Shown piece by piece: positions 1 to 8,368 of a DNA stretch of 64,000 nucleotides. Within the stretch, counting starts at the first letter, position 1. The number at the start of each line of letters is the position of its first letter. Origin of the DNA: Burkholderia glumae LMG 2196 = ATCC 33617 (GTDB lineage: Bacteria > Pseudomonadota > Gammaproteobacteria > Burkholderiales > Burkholderiaceae). Below the pieces are notes generated by a model, which was given only the letters and a program-made list of their open reading frames with translations, had not been told where the DNA came from and made no database searches. The stretch is taken from assembly GCF_000960995.1 (NCBI RefSeq), contig NZ_CP009435.1, positions 1,798,001 to 1,862,000 on the forward strand, read 5' to 3'. A program made the position numbers and the translations under genes.

Positions 1-1
1 G

Positions 2-763
2 CCGCCCGCGGCCGCGCTCGATGCGCTCGACGCCTGCCTCGCCGCGCTCGCCGGCGGCGATCCCTATGATTATTGGCGGCTGGCCCGCGCCTGCCTGCGC
101 GCGCTGCGCGGCACGCCGGGGGCCGAACTGCGGCGCTGGCTCGCGCGCGGCAACCTGCAATTGCGCGAGCAGGCCAACGGCGTGCGCGTGGCCGACGTGG
201 CCCTCGTGCGCGAGACGCTCGCGCTGGTCTGGCGCGATCTCGCCCTGTACGGCGCGGCGGCCGAGGACGCCGCCGAGGTCGAGTTGTTGAACGACTACGG
301 CCTCACGGTGGACTGGCAAACGGCCGGCTCGCAGGCATCGAAGATGCTCTGGGAGGCCGACGCGCTGCGCGATGCCGCGGCGATCCGCCAACTCGGCGTG
401 GTGACCGTCAACGGCCATGCCTACGAAGATTTCCTGCAGACCGCCGACGCGTCGATGGCCGAGCTGGCAAGCGATCCGGCCGCGGCCGACGCGACGCGGG
501 CCTGGCGCGCGTCGGCCGCGGCCTATCGGGTCGGCACTGCCGCGGCCGCGCTCGGGCTCGGCCAGACGGCGCTGCTGGCCGACGCGGTCGGGCTCGGCTG
601 GCGCCGCATCACCCACGGCGAGCCGCCGGGCGACGGCGGCGCGGCGCTCGCGGCCGGCTCCGACGCACTGCGCGCGGCGCTCTACAAGATCGCGGCCGGC
701 GTGGCGCCGCCCGATCTGGCGGCCGCGCGCGAGGCACTGGGCGCGGCGCTCGAGGCCGCCTGA
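2..763 (+). CDS. Unrecognised helical protein, 3' end only
   Basis: The reading frame is open from the left edge of the window and stops at the TGA at 761-763, so the true start lies outside and about 253 residues are visible. The visible part is rich in Ala and Leu with frequent Arg and Glu, and looks all-helical. I see no signal peptide, membrane segment or catalytic motif in it. Codon use is strongly GC3-rich like its neighbours, which supports real coding. A TTG at 161 is an internal possible start, but coding character continues upstream of it. I do not recognise the family. It is on the same strand as yqgE but separated from it by about 340 bases. Confidence 0.6.
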   Translation, partial: PPAAALDALDACLAALAGGDPYDYWRLARACLRALRGTPGAELRRWLARGNLQLREQANGVRVADVALVRETLALVWRDLALYGAAAEDAAEVELLNDYGLTVDWQTAGSQASKMLWEADALRDAAAIRQLGVVTVNGHAYEDFLQTADASMAELASDPAAADATRAWRASAAAYRVGTAAAALGLGQTALLADAVGLGWRRITHGEPPGDGGAALAAGSDALRAALYKIAAGVAPPDLAAAREALGAALEAA

Positions 764-1089
764 GCGCCGTTCACCGTCTTGTCCCCCTTATGTCCTGTGG
801 CGGGCGCGCCACCGAGGGCCGGCCCCGCCGCGCTGGGCGCGAAGCGGCCGGATCGACGGATTGCGGGGTGTTTTCGCCGATTGGCGACCGATTGGGTGAC
901 CGATTCGGCGGCATCGCCGCCAACGGGCTTTTTGTAACGCGGTGCTGCCGCGCGCCGCGACGCCGTTGCCGCGCGGCGGGCATGCCGGTCGTCCCCGAAC
1001 GCGTGATAGAGTGCGACGTGATCCGTCATATCGACCCTCGCGGCGGGCGGCGCCGGATGACATGGCGCCGGCTGCTACCGCGCGGTCTT

Positions 1090-1098
1090 TGCTAAAAT
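1090..1098 (+). promoter_or_regulatory. Extended -10 promoter candidate before yqgE
   Basis: The 342 bases between the first gene and yqgE (764-1105) contain no convincing ORF. Just before the yqgE ATG lies TG-C-TAAAAT, an extended -10 element with five of six matches to TATAAT. No good -35 is visible at 16-18 bases upstream. If this is the promoter, transcription would begin around 1104-1106, that is at or next to the start codon. Confidence 0.35.
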
Positions 1099-1105
1099 TC
1101 AAACC

Positions 1106-1684
1106 ATGTCAAAGAGTTCCGATCGCATCAATCTCACCAACCAGTTCCTGATCGCCATGCCCAGCATGGCCGATCCGACGTTCGCCGGGACGGTGGTCTA
1201 TCTTTGCGATCACAGCGAGCGCGGCGCGCTCGGCCTCGTCATCAACCGTCCCACCGACATCGACCTCGAATCGCTGTTCAACCGCATCGACCTCAAGCTC
1301 GAGATCGAGCCGCTGCTGCACATTCCCGTCTATTTCGGCGGCCCGGTGCAGACCGAGCGCGGCTTCGTGCTGCACGAGCCGGTGGAGGGCAGCACCTACA
1401 GTTCGTCGATGACGGTAGAGGGCGGGCTCGAGATGACGACGTCGAAGGACGTGCTCGAGGCGGTCGCCTCGGGCAGCGGCCCGAAACGCTTCCTGTTGAC
1501 GCTCGGCCATGCCGGCTGGGGCGCCGGCCAGCTCGAGGATGAAATCTCGAAGAACGGCTGGCTGACCGTGGCGGCCGACCCGCGCATCGTGTTCGACACG
1601 CCGGCCGAGGAGCGCTTCGAAGCCGCGCTCGGCCTGCTCGGCGTGTCCTCGACGATGCTTTCCGGCGAGGCGGGCCACGCATGA
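1106..1684 (+). CDS. yqgE: YqgE/AlgH family protein (DUF179)
   Basis: A 192-residue protein matching the YqgE/AlgH family in length and in its opening (NQFLIAMPSMADPTF) and its GALGLVINRP segment. The family is widespread in proteobacteria, cytoplasmic, and has no established biochemical activity. It is commonly found directly before the RuvX gene, as here: the last four bases (ATGA) overlap the start of ruvX, so the two are probably translationally coupled. The ATG at 1106 is the only start compatible with the conserved N-terminus. Confidence 0.95.
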   Translation: MSKSSDRINLTNQFLIAMPSMADPTFAGTVVYLCDHSERGALGLVINRPTDIDLESLFNRIDLKLEIEPLLHIPVYFGGPVQTERGFVLHEPVEGSTYSSSMTVEGGLEMTTSKDVLEAVASGSGPKRFLLTLGHAGWGAGQLEDEISKNGWLTVAADPRIVFDTPAEERFEAALGLLGVSSTMLSGEAGHA

Positions 1685-2139
1685 GCGGTTCGAACGCGCG
1701 CGAGGCGACGCTGCTCGCGTTCGACTACGGCGAGAAGCGGATCGGCGTGGCGGTCGGCAACACGCTCACGCGCACGGCTCGCGCGCTCGTCATCGTCGCC
1801 AATCTGAATCGCGACCATCGCTTCAAGGCAATCGGCGAGCTGATCGCCGAATGGCGTCCCGACGCGCTGGTGGTCGGCCTGCCGCTGCATCCGGACGGCA
1901 CGCCGCACGAGATGACGCAGCAGGCGAGGCGCTTCGGCAACCAGTTGAACGGCCGCTTCAGCCTGCCCGTCAGCTGGATCGACGAGCGCTATTCGTCGGT
2001 CGAGGCGCGCGCCCAGTTGCGCGAGCGCGGCGCGAGAGGTGCCGCAAGAGGCGCCGCCGCGGCCGTCGATGCCGAAGCGGCCCGCGTGATCCTTCAAACC
2101 CATCTCGACCAGTTGTCCGATCATCATGAGTTCCATTGA
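1681..2139 (+). CDS. ruvX: Holliday junction resolvase-like / pre-16S rRNA nuclease RuvX (YqgF)
   Basis: A 152-residue RNase H-fold protein. The N-terminal FDYGEKRIGVAVG motif carries the first catalytic Asp of the RuvX/YqgF family, followed by VVGLPLHPDG and WIDERYSS with further acidic residues. Family members act in 5' maturation of 16S rRNA and have been proposed as Holliday junction resolvases. It overlaps yqgE by four bases, and pyrR starts within its last 14 bases, so the three genes look like one transcript. The C-terminal part has an Ala/Arg-rich insertion (around residues 115-130), which is unusual but keeps the frame. Confidence 0.94.
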   Translation: MSGSNAREATLLAFDYGEKRIGVAVGNTLTRTARALVIVANLNRDHRFKAIGELIAEWRPDALVVGLPLHPDGTPHEMTQQARRFGNQLNGRFSLPVSWIDERYSSVEARAQLRERGARGAARGAAAAVDAEAARVILQTHLDQLSDHHEFH

Positions 2140-2644
2140 CGCCGAAGCGCTCTATCGCGTGCTGCTCGACCAGATTCGCGACGCCTGGGGCCAAGCCGCG
2201 TTCGCGGCGCCCGACGGCCCGGCGATCGCCGGCATTCACAGCGGCGGCGCCTGGCTCGCCGAGCGCCTCGCGCGCGACCTGAACGCGCCGGGCTTCGGCG
2301 TCGTCAACGTCGCGCTGCATCGCGACGACTACGCCAAGAAGGGCCTGCACAGCCAGGCCAGTCCGACCTCGCTGCCGTTCGAGGTCGAGGGCCGCCGCAT
2401 CCTGCTCGTTGACGACGTGCTCTACACCGGCCGCACCGTGCGCGCCGCGCTCAACGAGCTCTACGACTATGGCCGTCCGGCCGCCGTCGAGCTCGCGGCG
2501 CTGGCCGACCGCGGCGGTCGCGAGCTGCCGGTGGCGGCGCGCTTCGTGGGCGGCACGCTCGACGTGCCGGCCGACGCGACGCTCGTGCTCACGCGCGACG
2601 CGGCGCTGCGCTTCACGTTCGATCTCGAGGCGAGCCCGCACTGA
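2126..2644 (+). CDS. pyrR: Bifunctional pyr regulator / uracil phosphoribosyltransferase PyrR
   Basis: A 172-residue type I phosphoribosyltransferase. The PRPP-binding loop reads ILLVDDVLYTGRTVRAAL (about residues 92-109), typical of PyrR. In Gram-positive bacteria PyrR binds pyr leader RNA and attenuates transcription; the role in betaproteobacteria is less well defined, and uracil phosphoribosyltransferase activity is possible. Its place directly before pyrB supports a pyrimidine role. I see no convincing PyrR-type attenuator in the 82 bases between pyrR and pyrB. The start overlaps ruvX by 14 bases. Confidence 0.93.
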   Translation: MSSIDAEALYRVLLDQIRDAWGQAAFAAPDGPAIAGIHSGGAWLAERLARDLNAPGFGVVNVALHRDDYAKKGLHSQASPTSLPFEVEGRRILLVDDVLYTGRTVRAALNELYDYGRPAAVELAALADRGGRELPVAARFVGGTLDVPADATLVLTRDAALRFTFDLEASPH

Positions 2645-2726
2645 GCGCGCCTCATCCGGCGCCCGCGGCAGGCGAAGCCGTGCACGGGCGCCAGCTACCT
2701 GGCAACACGCTGGAATCACGCACACC

Positions 2727-3758
2727 ATGACGACCGACACCTCCGGCCGCGCCGGCACCCCCGCCGCGGCCGCGTCCACCGAGCGCTTTCGCTACGGTTT
2801 CCTGAAGGGCAACCCCCAGCTCACCAAGAACGGCGAGCTCAAGCACCTGCTGTCGATCGAGGGCCTGCCGCGCTCGATCGTCACGCACATCCTCGATACC
2901 GCGGACCGCTTCGTCAGCGTGACCGACCGCGAGGTGAAGAAGGTGCCGCTGCTGCGCGGCAAGTCGGTGTTCAACCTGTTCTTCGAGAACTCGACGCGCA
3001 CCCGCACCACCTTCGAGATCGCCGCCACGCGCCTGTCGGCCGACGTGCTGAACCTGAACATCAACGCATCATCGACGAGCAAGGGCGAATCGCTGCTCGA
3101 TACCATCAACAACCTTTCCGCGATGCACGCCGACCTGTTCGTGGTGCGTCATGCCTCGAGCGGCGCGCCTTACCTGATCGCCGAGCATTGTGCGCCGCAC
3201 GTGCACGTGATCAACGCCGGCGACGGCCGCCACGCGCATCCCACCCAGGGGCTGCTCGACATGTACACGATCCGCCACTACAAGCGCGACTTCACGAAGC
3301 TGCGCGTGGCGATCGTCGGCGACATCCTGCACTCGCGCGTGGCGCGCTCGGACATCCACGCGCTGACCACGCTCGGGGTGCCCGAGGTGCGCGCGATCGG
3401 CCCGCGCACGCTGCTGCCGGGCGGCCTCGAGCAGATGGGCGTCAAGGTCTTCCACAATCTCGACGAAGGCCTGAAGGGCGTCGATGTCATCATCATGCTG
3501 CGCCTGCAGAACGAGCGCATGAGCGGCGCGCTGCTGCCTTCGGCGCAGGAGTATTTCAAGAGCTGGGGGCTCACGCCCGAGCGGCTCGCGCTGGCCGCGC
3601 CCGATGCGATCGTGATGCACCCGGGGCCGATGAACCGCGGCGTCGAGATCGACTCGCAGGTGGCCGACGGCCCGCAGTCGGTGATCCTGAACCAGGTCAC
3701 CTTCGGCATCGCGGTGCGCATGGCCGTGATGGGCATCGTCGCCGGCACCAGCGACTGA
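2727..3758 (+). CDS. pyrB: Aspartate carbamoyltransferase catalytic subunit
   Basis: Catalyses carbamoyl phosphate plus aspartate to carbamoyl aspartate, the first committed step of pyrimidine synthesis. The protein is 343 residues. The carbamoyl phosphate loop FFENSTRTRTTFE, the H-P-T-Q motif (HAHPTQGLLD) and the HPGPMNRG motif near the C-terminus are all present. The frame is open upstream, but the ATG at 2727 gives the usual short N-terminal extension before the conserved RYGFLKGNPQL. No regulatory pyrI gene is visible; instead a dihydroorotase-like gene follows 70 bases downstream, the arrangement seen in Pseudomonas-type dodecameric ATCase. Confidence 0.96.
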   Translation: MTTDTSGRAGTPAAAASTERFRYGFLKGNPQLTKNGELKHLLSIEGLPRSIVTHILDTADRFVSVTDREVKKVPLLRGKSVFNLFFENSTRTRTTFEIAATRLSADVLNLNINASSTSKGESLLDTINNLSAMHADLFVVRHASSGAPYLIAEHCAPHVHVINAGDGRHAHPTQGLLDMYTIRHYKRDFTKLRVAIVGDILHSRVARSDIHALTTLGVPEVRAIGPRTLLPGGLEQMGVKVFHNLDEGLKGVDVIIMLRLQNERMSGALLPSAQEYFKSWGLTPERLALAAPDAIVMHPGPMNRGVEIDSQVADGPQSVILNQVTFGIAVRMAVMGIVAGTSD

Positions 3759-3828
3759 TCGCGGCGCTGGGCGGCATACGTCGCCCGGCCATCGAACTCA
3801 ACGCATCCAACGCATTCACAGGCAGCGC

Positions 3829-5106
3829 ATGAAGATTCATATCAAGGGCGGCACGCTGGTCGATCCGGCCGCCGGCACGCAGCAAACGGCCGACGTCTAT
3901 CTCGCGGCCGGCAAGGTCGCCGCGATCGGGGCGGCGCCGGCCGATTTCCACGCGGCGAAGACGATCGACGCCGCCGGGCTGGTGGTCGCGCCCGGTCTCG
4001 TCGATCTCTCCGCGCGGCTGCGCGAGCCCGGCAACGAGCACCGCGCCACGCTCGAGTCCGAGATGGCCGCGGCGGTGGCGGGCGGCGTGACGAGCCTGGT
4101 CTGCCCGCCCGATACCGATCCCGTGCTCGACGAGCCGGGCCTCGTCGAGATGCTCAAGTTTCGCGCGAGCAAGCTGCACCAGGCCCACGTCTATCCGCTC
4201 GGCGCGCTGACGGTGGGGCTCAGGGGCGAGGTGATCACCGAGATGGTCGAGCTGACCGAGTCGGGCTGCATCGGCTTCACGCAGGCCAACGTGCCGATCC
4301 GCGACACGCAGGTGCTGCTGCGCGCACTGCAGTACGCGAGCACCTACGGCTTCACGGTCTGGCTGCGCCCGCTCGACGCGTTCCTCGCCAAGGGCGGGGT
4401 GGCCGCGAGCGGCGCGGTCGCGTCGCGGCTCGGGCTGTCGGGCGTGCCGGTGTCGGCCGAGACGATCGCGCTGCACACGCTGTTCGAGCTGATGCGCGTG
4501 ACGGGCGCGCGGGTCCACGTCGCACGGCTGTCGTCGGCGGCCGGCATCGCGCTGGTGCGCGAGGCGAAAGCCGAAGGGCTGGCGGTGAGCTGCGACGTCA
4601 GCGCGAACCACCTGCACCTGATCGACGTCGACATCGGCTACTTCGACGCGCAGTTCCGGCTCGATCCGCCGCTGCGCGCCGAGCGCGACCGCGAAGCGAT
4701 CCGCGCCGGGGTGGCCGACGGCACGATCGACGCGATCTGCTCGGACCACACGCCGGTGGACGACGATGAAAAGCTGCTGCCGTTCGCCGAGGCGACGCCG
4801 GGCGCCACCGGCCTCGAACTGCTGCTGTCGTTGACGGTGAAGTGGGCCAACGAAGCGAACCTGCCGCTCGCGCAGGCGCTGAGCCGCATCACCTCGGCGC
4901 CGGCCGACGTGCTGAAGCTGCCGGCCGGGCGCCTCGCGCCGGGCGCGGTGGCCGACCTGGTGGTATTCGATCCGGCCGCGCACTGGCAGGTGGAGCCGCG
5001 CGCGCTGAAGAGCCAGGGCCACAACTCGCCGTTCCTCGGCTACGAGCTGCCCGCCCAGGTGCGCGTGACGATCGTCGCCGGCCAGCTCGCCTTCGAACGT
5101 CGCTGA
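3829..5106 (+). CDS. pyrX: Dihydroorotase-like PyrC' (probably catalytically inactive ATCase partner)
   Basis: A 425-residue amidohydrolase-fold protein of type I dihydroorotase length. Active dihydroorotases carry D-x-H-x-H-x-R-x-P-G after the first strand. Here the equivalent stretch is DLSARLREPG (residues 59-68), so both zinc-binding histidines are replaced by Ser61 and Arg63 while the flanking Asp, Arg and Pro-Gly remain. This is the hallmark of the pseudo-dihydroorotase that holds Pseudomonas ATCase together. The SDHTP motif (about residue 305) is kept. Its position right after pyrB fits a structural role. A true dihydroorotase must then be encoded elsewhere; that last point is inference. 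Confidence 0.9.
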   Translation: MKIHIKGGTLVDPAAGTQQTADVYLAAGKVAAIGAAPADFHAAKTIDAAGLVVAPGLVDLSARLREPGNEHRATLESEMAAAVAGGVTSLVCPPDTDPVLDEPGLVEMLKFRASKLHQAHVYPLGALTVGLRGEVITEMVELTESGCIGFTQANVPIRDTQVLLRALQYASTYGFTVWLRPLDAFLAKGGVAASGAVASRLGLSGVPVSAETIALHTLFELMRVTGARVHVARLSSAAGIALVREAKAEGLAVSCDVSANHLHLIDVDIGYFDAQFRLDPPLRAERDREAIRAGVADGTIDAICSDHTPVDDDEKLLPFAEATPGATGLELLLSLTVKWANEANLPLAQALSRITSAPADVLKLPAGRLAPGAVADLVVFDPAAHWQVEPRALKSQGHNSPFLGYELPAQVRVTIVAGQLAFERR

Positions 5107-5119
5107 GCGGGGGCGCATC

Positions 5120-5983
5120 GTGAACCTGTTGCGCAAGCTGCGCCTGATCCTGCACCTGTTGCGCGGAATGGCGACCATCGCCCTGCATTTCGGCCGGGCC
5201 ACGCCGGCGCGGCGGCAGGAGCTGACGCGCCGCTGGACCCTGAAGATGCTGCGCCTCTGCGGGATGCGCCTCGTCGTTCATCACGACGAGGCGCGGCTCG
5301 ATGCCGGCGCGCTCGTGATCGGCAACCACGTCTCCTGGCTCGACATCTACGTGATCAACGCCTGGCGGCCCACGCCCTTCGTCTCGAAGGCCGAGGTGCG
5401 CCAGTGGCCGGTGGTCGGCTGGCTCGCCGAGAAGCTCGGCACCATCTTCCTGCAGCGCGAGAAGCGCAGCGAGGCGAAGCGGATCATGCACGAGCTGGCC
5501 GAGCGGCTGAAGGGCGGCGAGCTGATGTGCGTGTTCCCCGAGGGCACCACCTCGAACGGGCTCGACGTGCTGCCGTTCCATTCGAACATGTTCCAGGCCG
5601 CGGTCGAGGCGGGGCGCCCGGTGCAGCCGCTTTGCATCATGTACGAGGATGCCCAGGGCCGGCAGTCGGTGGCACCTGCCTACACCGGCAAGATGTCGCT
5701 CGGCACCTCGCTCGGGCGCGTGCTGCGCGACGCGCCGCTCGTCGCGCATCTCTACGTCGGCACGCCGCTCGAGGCCGGCGACCGGCGCGAGCTGGCGGCG
5801 CGCGCGCGCGAGGCGGTCTGCGCGGCGCTGGCCGGCATGCAGGCCAACGCGGGCCGGCCGACCGCCGAGGCGCTCGCGCGGCTCGCCGTGGACGAGCTCG
5901 CGGAGCCGCAGCCCGATGCGGCGACGCATGATGCCGAGCCGGCCCGCGTCGAAGCCGAGCCCGCCGCACGCCATGATGCCTGA
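5120..5983 (+). CDS. plsC: 1-acyl-sn-glycerol-3-phosphate acyltransferase (PlsC family)
   Basis: A 287-residue PlsC-type acyltransferase that would acylate lysophosphatidate to phosphatidate at the inner membrane. The N-terminal hydrophobic segment is followed by the HX4D motif (NHVSWLDIYV, around residues 73-82) and the second block FPEGTTSNG (about 139-147) that binds the glycerol phosphate. The start is a GTG at 5120, 13 bases after the pyrC' stop, which suggests co-transcription. The last 40 residues are Ala/Glu-rich and poorly conserved in such proteins. Acyl transfer to another lipid (for example an ornithine lipid) cannot be ruled out from sequence. Confidence 0.88.
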   Translation: MNLLRKLRLILHLLRGMATIALHFGRATPARRQELTRRWTLKMLRLCGMRLVVHHDEARLDAGALVIGNHVSWLDIYVINAWRPTPFVSKAEVRQWPVVGWLAEKLGTIFLQREKRSEAKRIMHELAERLKGGELMCVFPEGTTSNGLDVLPFHSNMFQAAVEAGRPVQPLCIMYEDAQGRQSVAPAYTGKMSLGTSLGRVLRDAPLVAHLYVGTPLEAGDRRELAARAREAVCAALAGMQANAGRPTAEALARLAVDELAEPQPDAATHDAEPARVEAEPAARHDA

Positions 5984-6042
5984 AGGCGGCGGGGCCGGCG
6001 GCGGCGCCTGACGCTGCCGCGGTGGCGGACCGCGCCGTCCGC

Positions 6043-6894
6043 TCAGTCTCCGCCGGCGCCGCAGCCCTCGCAGCCCACCTGCGTGACGCGGCGTGCGGCC
6101 GGCTCGTCGGCGAGTTCGACGGCCGACAAGCGGTTTCCCCACACGCAACCCGAATCGAGCGCGACCAGGTTGTCGCGCAGCATCAGCCCGAGCGCGGCCC
6201 AGTGGCCGAACACCACGGTCAGCTCGGCGCTGCGCCGCCCGGGCGCCTCGAACCACGGCAGATGGCCGTCCGGCGCCGCGTCGGGGCCGCCGTTGGCGCG
6301 GAACTCCATGGCGCCGTCCGGCGTGCAGAAGCGCAGCCGCGTGAACGCGTTGAACGCCACGCGCAGGCGTTCGGTCTTGGTCAGGCCGTCGCGCCACTGG
6401 TTGGGCTCGTTGCCATACAGCGCCCGCAGCGTGTCGCGCCAGTCCGGTGCCTGCAGCGCGCGCTGCAGCTCGTCGGCGAGTTCGAGCGTGAGCGTCAGAT
6501 CCCATTGCGGCAGCAGGCCCGCGTGCAGCATCAGCTTGCCGCCCTCGAAGTGGACGAACGGCCGGCGGCGGACCCAGTCGAGCAGGTCCGGCGCGTCGGG
6601 CGCCTCGAGGATCTCGCCGATCGTGTCGCCGGGCTTGAGTTGCCGGATGCCGGCCGAGACCGCCAGCAGGTGCAGGTCGTGATTGCCGAGCACGGCCACG
6701 CGGCGCTCGCCGAGCGCGATCACCTCGCGCAGCGTGGCGAGCGAGGCGGGGCCGCGGTTGACCAGATCTCCCGCGAACCAGAGCGGCCGGTCGGCCGACG
6801 GGGACAGGCGGGACAGCAATTGACGAAACGGCGCGTGACAACCCTGAAGGTCGCCGAACGCGATCGGAACGGACGGGCCGGGTGCTTGGGTCAT
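6043..6894 (-). CDS. apaH: Symmetrical bis(5'-nucleosyl)-tetraphosphatase ApaH
   Basis: A 283-residue metallophosphatase that hydrolyses Ap4A to two ADP. The family metal-binding signatures are in order near the N-terminus: GDLQGC, GDLVNRGP and GNHDLH, followed by VFGHWAALG. It is convergent with plsC, 59 bases away, and divergent from rmlB across about 400 bases. apaH flanking the rhamnose/O-antigen locus is the usual Burkholderia arrangement, so it marks the left boundary of the polysaccharide region. The ATG at 6894 gives a normal-length protein. Confidence 0.95.
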   Translation of the reverse strand: MTQAPGPSVPIAFGDLQGCHAPFRQLLSRLSPSADRPLWFAGDLVNRGPASLATLREVIALGERRVAVLGNHDLHLLAVSAGIRQLKPGDTIGEILEAPDAPDLLDWVRRRPFVHFEGGKLMLHAGLLPQWDLTLTLELADELQRALQAPDWRDTLRALYGNEPNQWRDGLTKTERLRVAFNAFTRLRFCTPDGAMEFRANGGPDAAPDGHLPWFEAPGRRSAELTVVFGHWAALGLMLRDNLVALDSGCVWGNRLSAVELADEPAARRVTQVGCEGCGAGGD

Positions 6895-7074
6895 TGGCGT
6901 GAGGTGTGATTTGACGTTGCTTCACGAACTGCGGCACACGGTAACACAGCTTGATCCGCCCATCCCTGGGGGGACGGGCGAGCGCCGAACTGGCGCGAAG
7001 CGTTTCATTTTGTGAGAAAAATGGCGTGAAAATTCACGTCTTCGGCCGCTTGTCAAGCCGTTGCAAGATGTTAG

Positions 7075-7108
7075 AGGCCTGCCTTTTGCAGTAGACAGGC
7101 CTTATAAT
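7075..7108 (+). promoter_or_regulatory. Perfect -10 box overlapped by an inverted repeat, upstream of rmlB
   Basis: The 402-base gap between apaH and rmlB (6895-7296) holds no convincing gene. It contains TATAAT (7103-7108), preceded directly by an inverted repeat AGGCCTG (7075-7081) and CAGGCCT (7096-7102) whose arms are 7 bases with 14 between. No strong -35 lies at 17 bases. The transcript would have a leader of about 180 bases before the rmlB ATG. The repeat abutting the -10 is placed where an operator would be, but a short hairpin cannot be excluded. Confidence 0.4.
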
Positions 7109-7296
7109 TGCGTGCCTGCGGGGGGCCATCATGCGACGTGTGTTGCCAAGCGTGCCGCAAGGACGGCTCGATCGGCCGGCCAGGCTGCAGAACAACCGAA
7201 CCTTTGCGATTCACTGACCCACATTGCGGGAGTGTCGTGGCGCCAGCCGACGACGGGGGCGTCCAGCCGAATCGTATTTCGATAAAAAGGGATCCA

Positions 7297-8358
7297 ATGA
7301 TCTTGGTGACGGGCGGCGCCGGTTTTATCGGCGCCAATTTCGTGCTGGACTGGCTCGCGCAATCCGGCGAGGCAGTGCTGAATGTCGACAAGCTCACGTA
7401 TGCGGGCAATCTCGGCACGCTGAAATCTCTGCAGGGCAATCCGGCCCACGTCTTCGCCCGCGTCGATATCTGTGATCGTGCGGCGATCGACGCGCTGCTG
7501 GCCGAGCACCGCCCGCGCGCGATCCTGCATTTCGCCGCGGAAAGCCACGTGGATCGCTCGATCCACGGCCCGGCCGAGTTCGTGCAGACCAACGTGGTCG
7601 GTACCTTCACGCTGCTCGAAGCGGCGCGCCAGTACTGGAACACGCTCGAGGCCGACGCGAAGGCCGCGTTCCGCTTCCTGCACGTCTCTACCGACGAGGT
7701 GTTCGGCTCGCTGTCGGCGAGCGACCCGCAGTTCTCCGAAACCACGCCGTATGCGCCGAACAGCCCCTATTCGGCCACCAAGGCAGGTTCGGACCATCTG
7801 GTGCGCGCCTATTTCCACACCTACGGGCTGCCGGTGCTGACCACCAACTGCTCGAACAACTACGGCCCCTACCAGTTCCCCGAAAAGCTGATTCCGCTGA
7901 TGATCGCCAACGCGCTGGCCGGCAAGCCGCTGCCCGTGTACGGCGACGGACAGAACGTGCGCGACTGGCTCTACGTGGGCGACCACTGCTCGGCGATCCG
8001 CGAGGTGCTCGCGCGCGGCGTGCCCGGCGAAACTTACAACGTGGGCGGCTGGAACGAAAAGAAGAACCTCGACGTGGTCCACGTGCTGTGCGACCTGCTC
8101 GACACGCTGCGCCCGAAGGCGGCCGGCTCGTACCGCGAGCAGGTGACGTTCGTCACCGATCGCCCCGGCCACGACCGCCGCTACGCGATCGACGCGCGCA
8201 AGCTCGAGCGAGAGCTGGGCTGGAAGCCGGCCGAGACTTTCGAGACCGGCATGGAAAAGACGGTGCGCTGGTATCTCGATAACCAGCCGTGGGCCGCCGA
8301 GGTTGCCTCGGGCGAATATCGTAACTGGGTCGAGATGAACTACGCGCGGCGCGCGTGA
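7297..8358 (+). CDS. rmlB: dTDP-glucose 4,6-dehydratase
   Basis: Converts dTDP-D-glucose to dTDP-4-keto-6-deoxy-glucose, the second step of dTDP-L-rhamnose synthesis. The protein is 353 residues with the Rossmann motif TGGAGFIGANF at the N-terminus, the THR-type VSTDEVFG segment and the YxxxK pair in PYSATKAGSDH. The frame is open upstream to 7108, but the ATG at 7297, preceded by AAAAAGG, gives the standard family N-terminus MILVTGGAG. First gene of the rmlBACD group; rmlA follows after 10 bases. Confidence 0.97.
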   Translation: MILVTGGAGFIGANFVLDWLAQSGEAVLNVDKLTYAGNLGTLKSLQGNPAHVFARVDICDRAAIDALLAEHRPRAILHFAAESHVDRSIHGPAEFVQTNVVGTFTLLEAARQYWNTLEADAKAAFRFLHVSTDEVFGSLSASDPQFSETTPYAPNSPYSATKAGSDHLVRAYFHTYGLPVLTTNCSNNYGPYQFPEKLIPLMIANALAGKPLPVYGDGQNVRDWLYVGDHCSAIREVLARGVPGETYNVGGWNEKKNLDVVHVLCDLLDTLRPKAAGSYREQVTFVTDRPGHDRRYAIDARKLERELGWKPAETFETGMEKTVRWYLDNQPWAAEVASGEYRNWVEMNYARRA

Positions 8359-8368
8359 CGGAGGCGAG

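Noticed and set aside
2645..2726. pyrR-pyrB gap examined for an attenuator
   Set aside because: No stable hairpin followed by T residues and no PyrR-type anti-antiterminator loop could be recognised.
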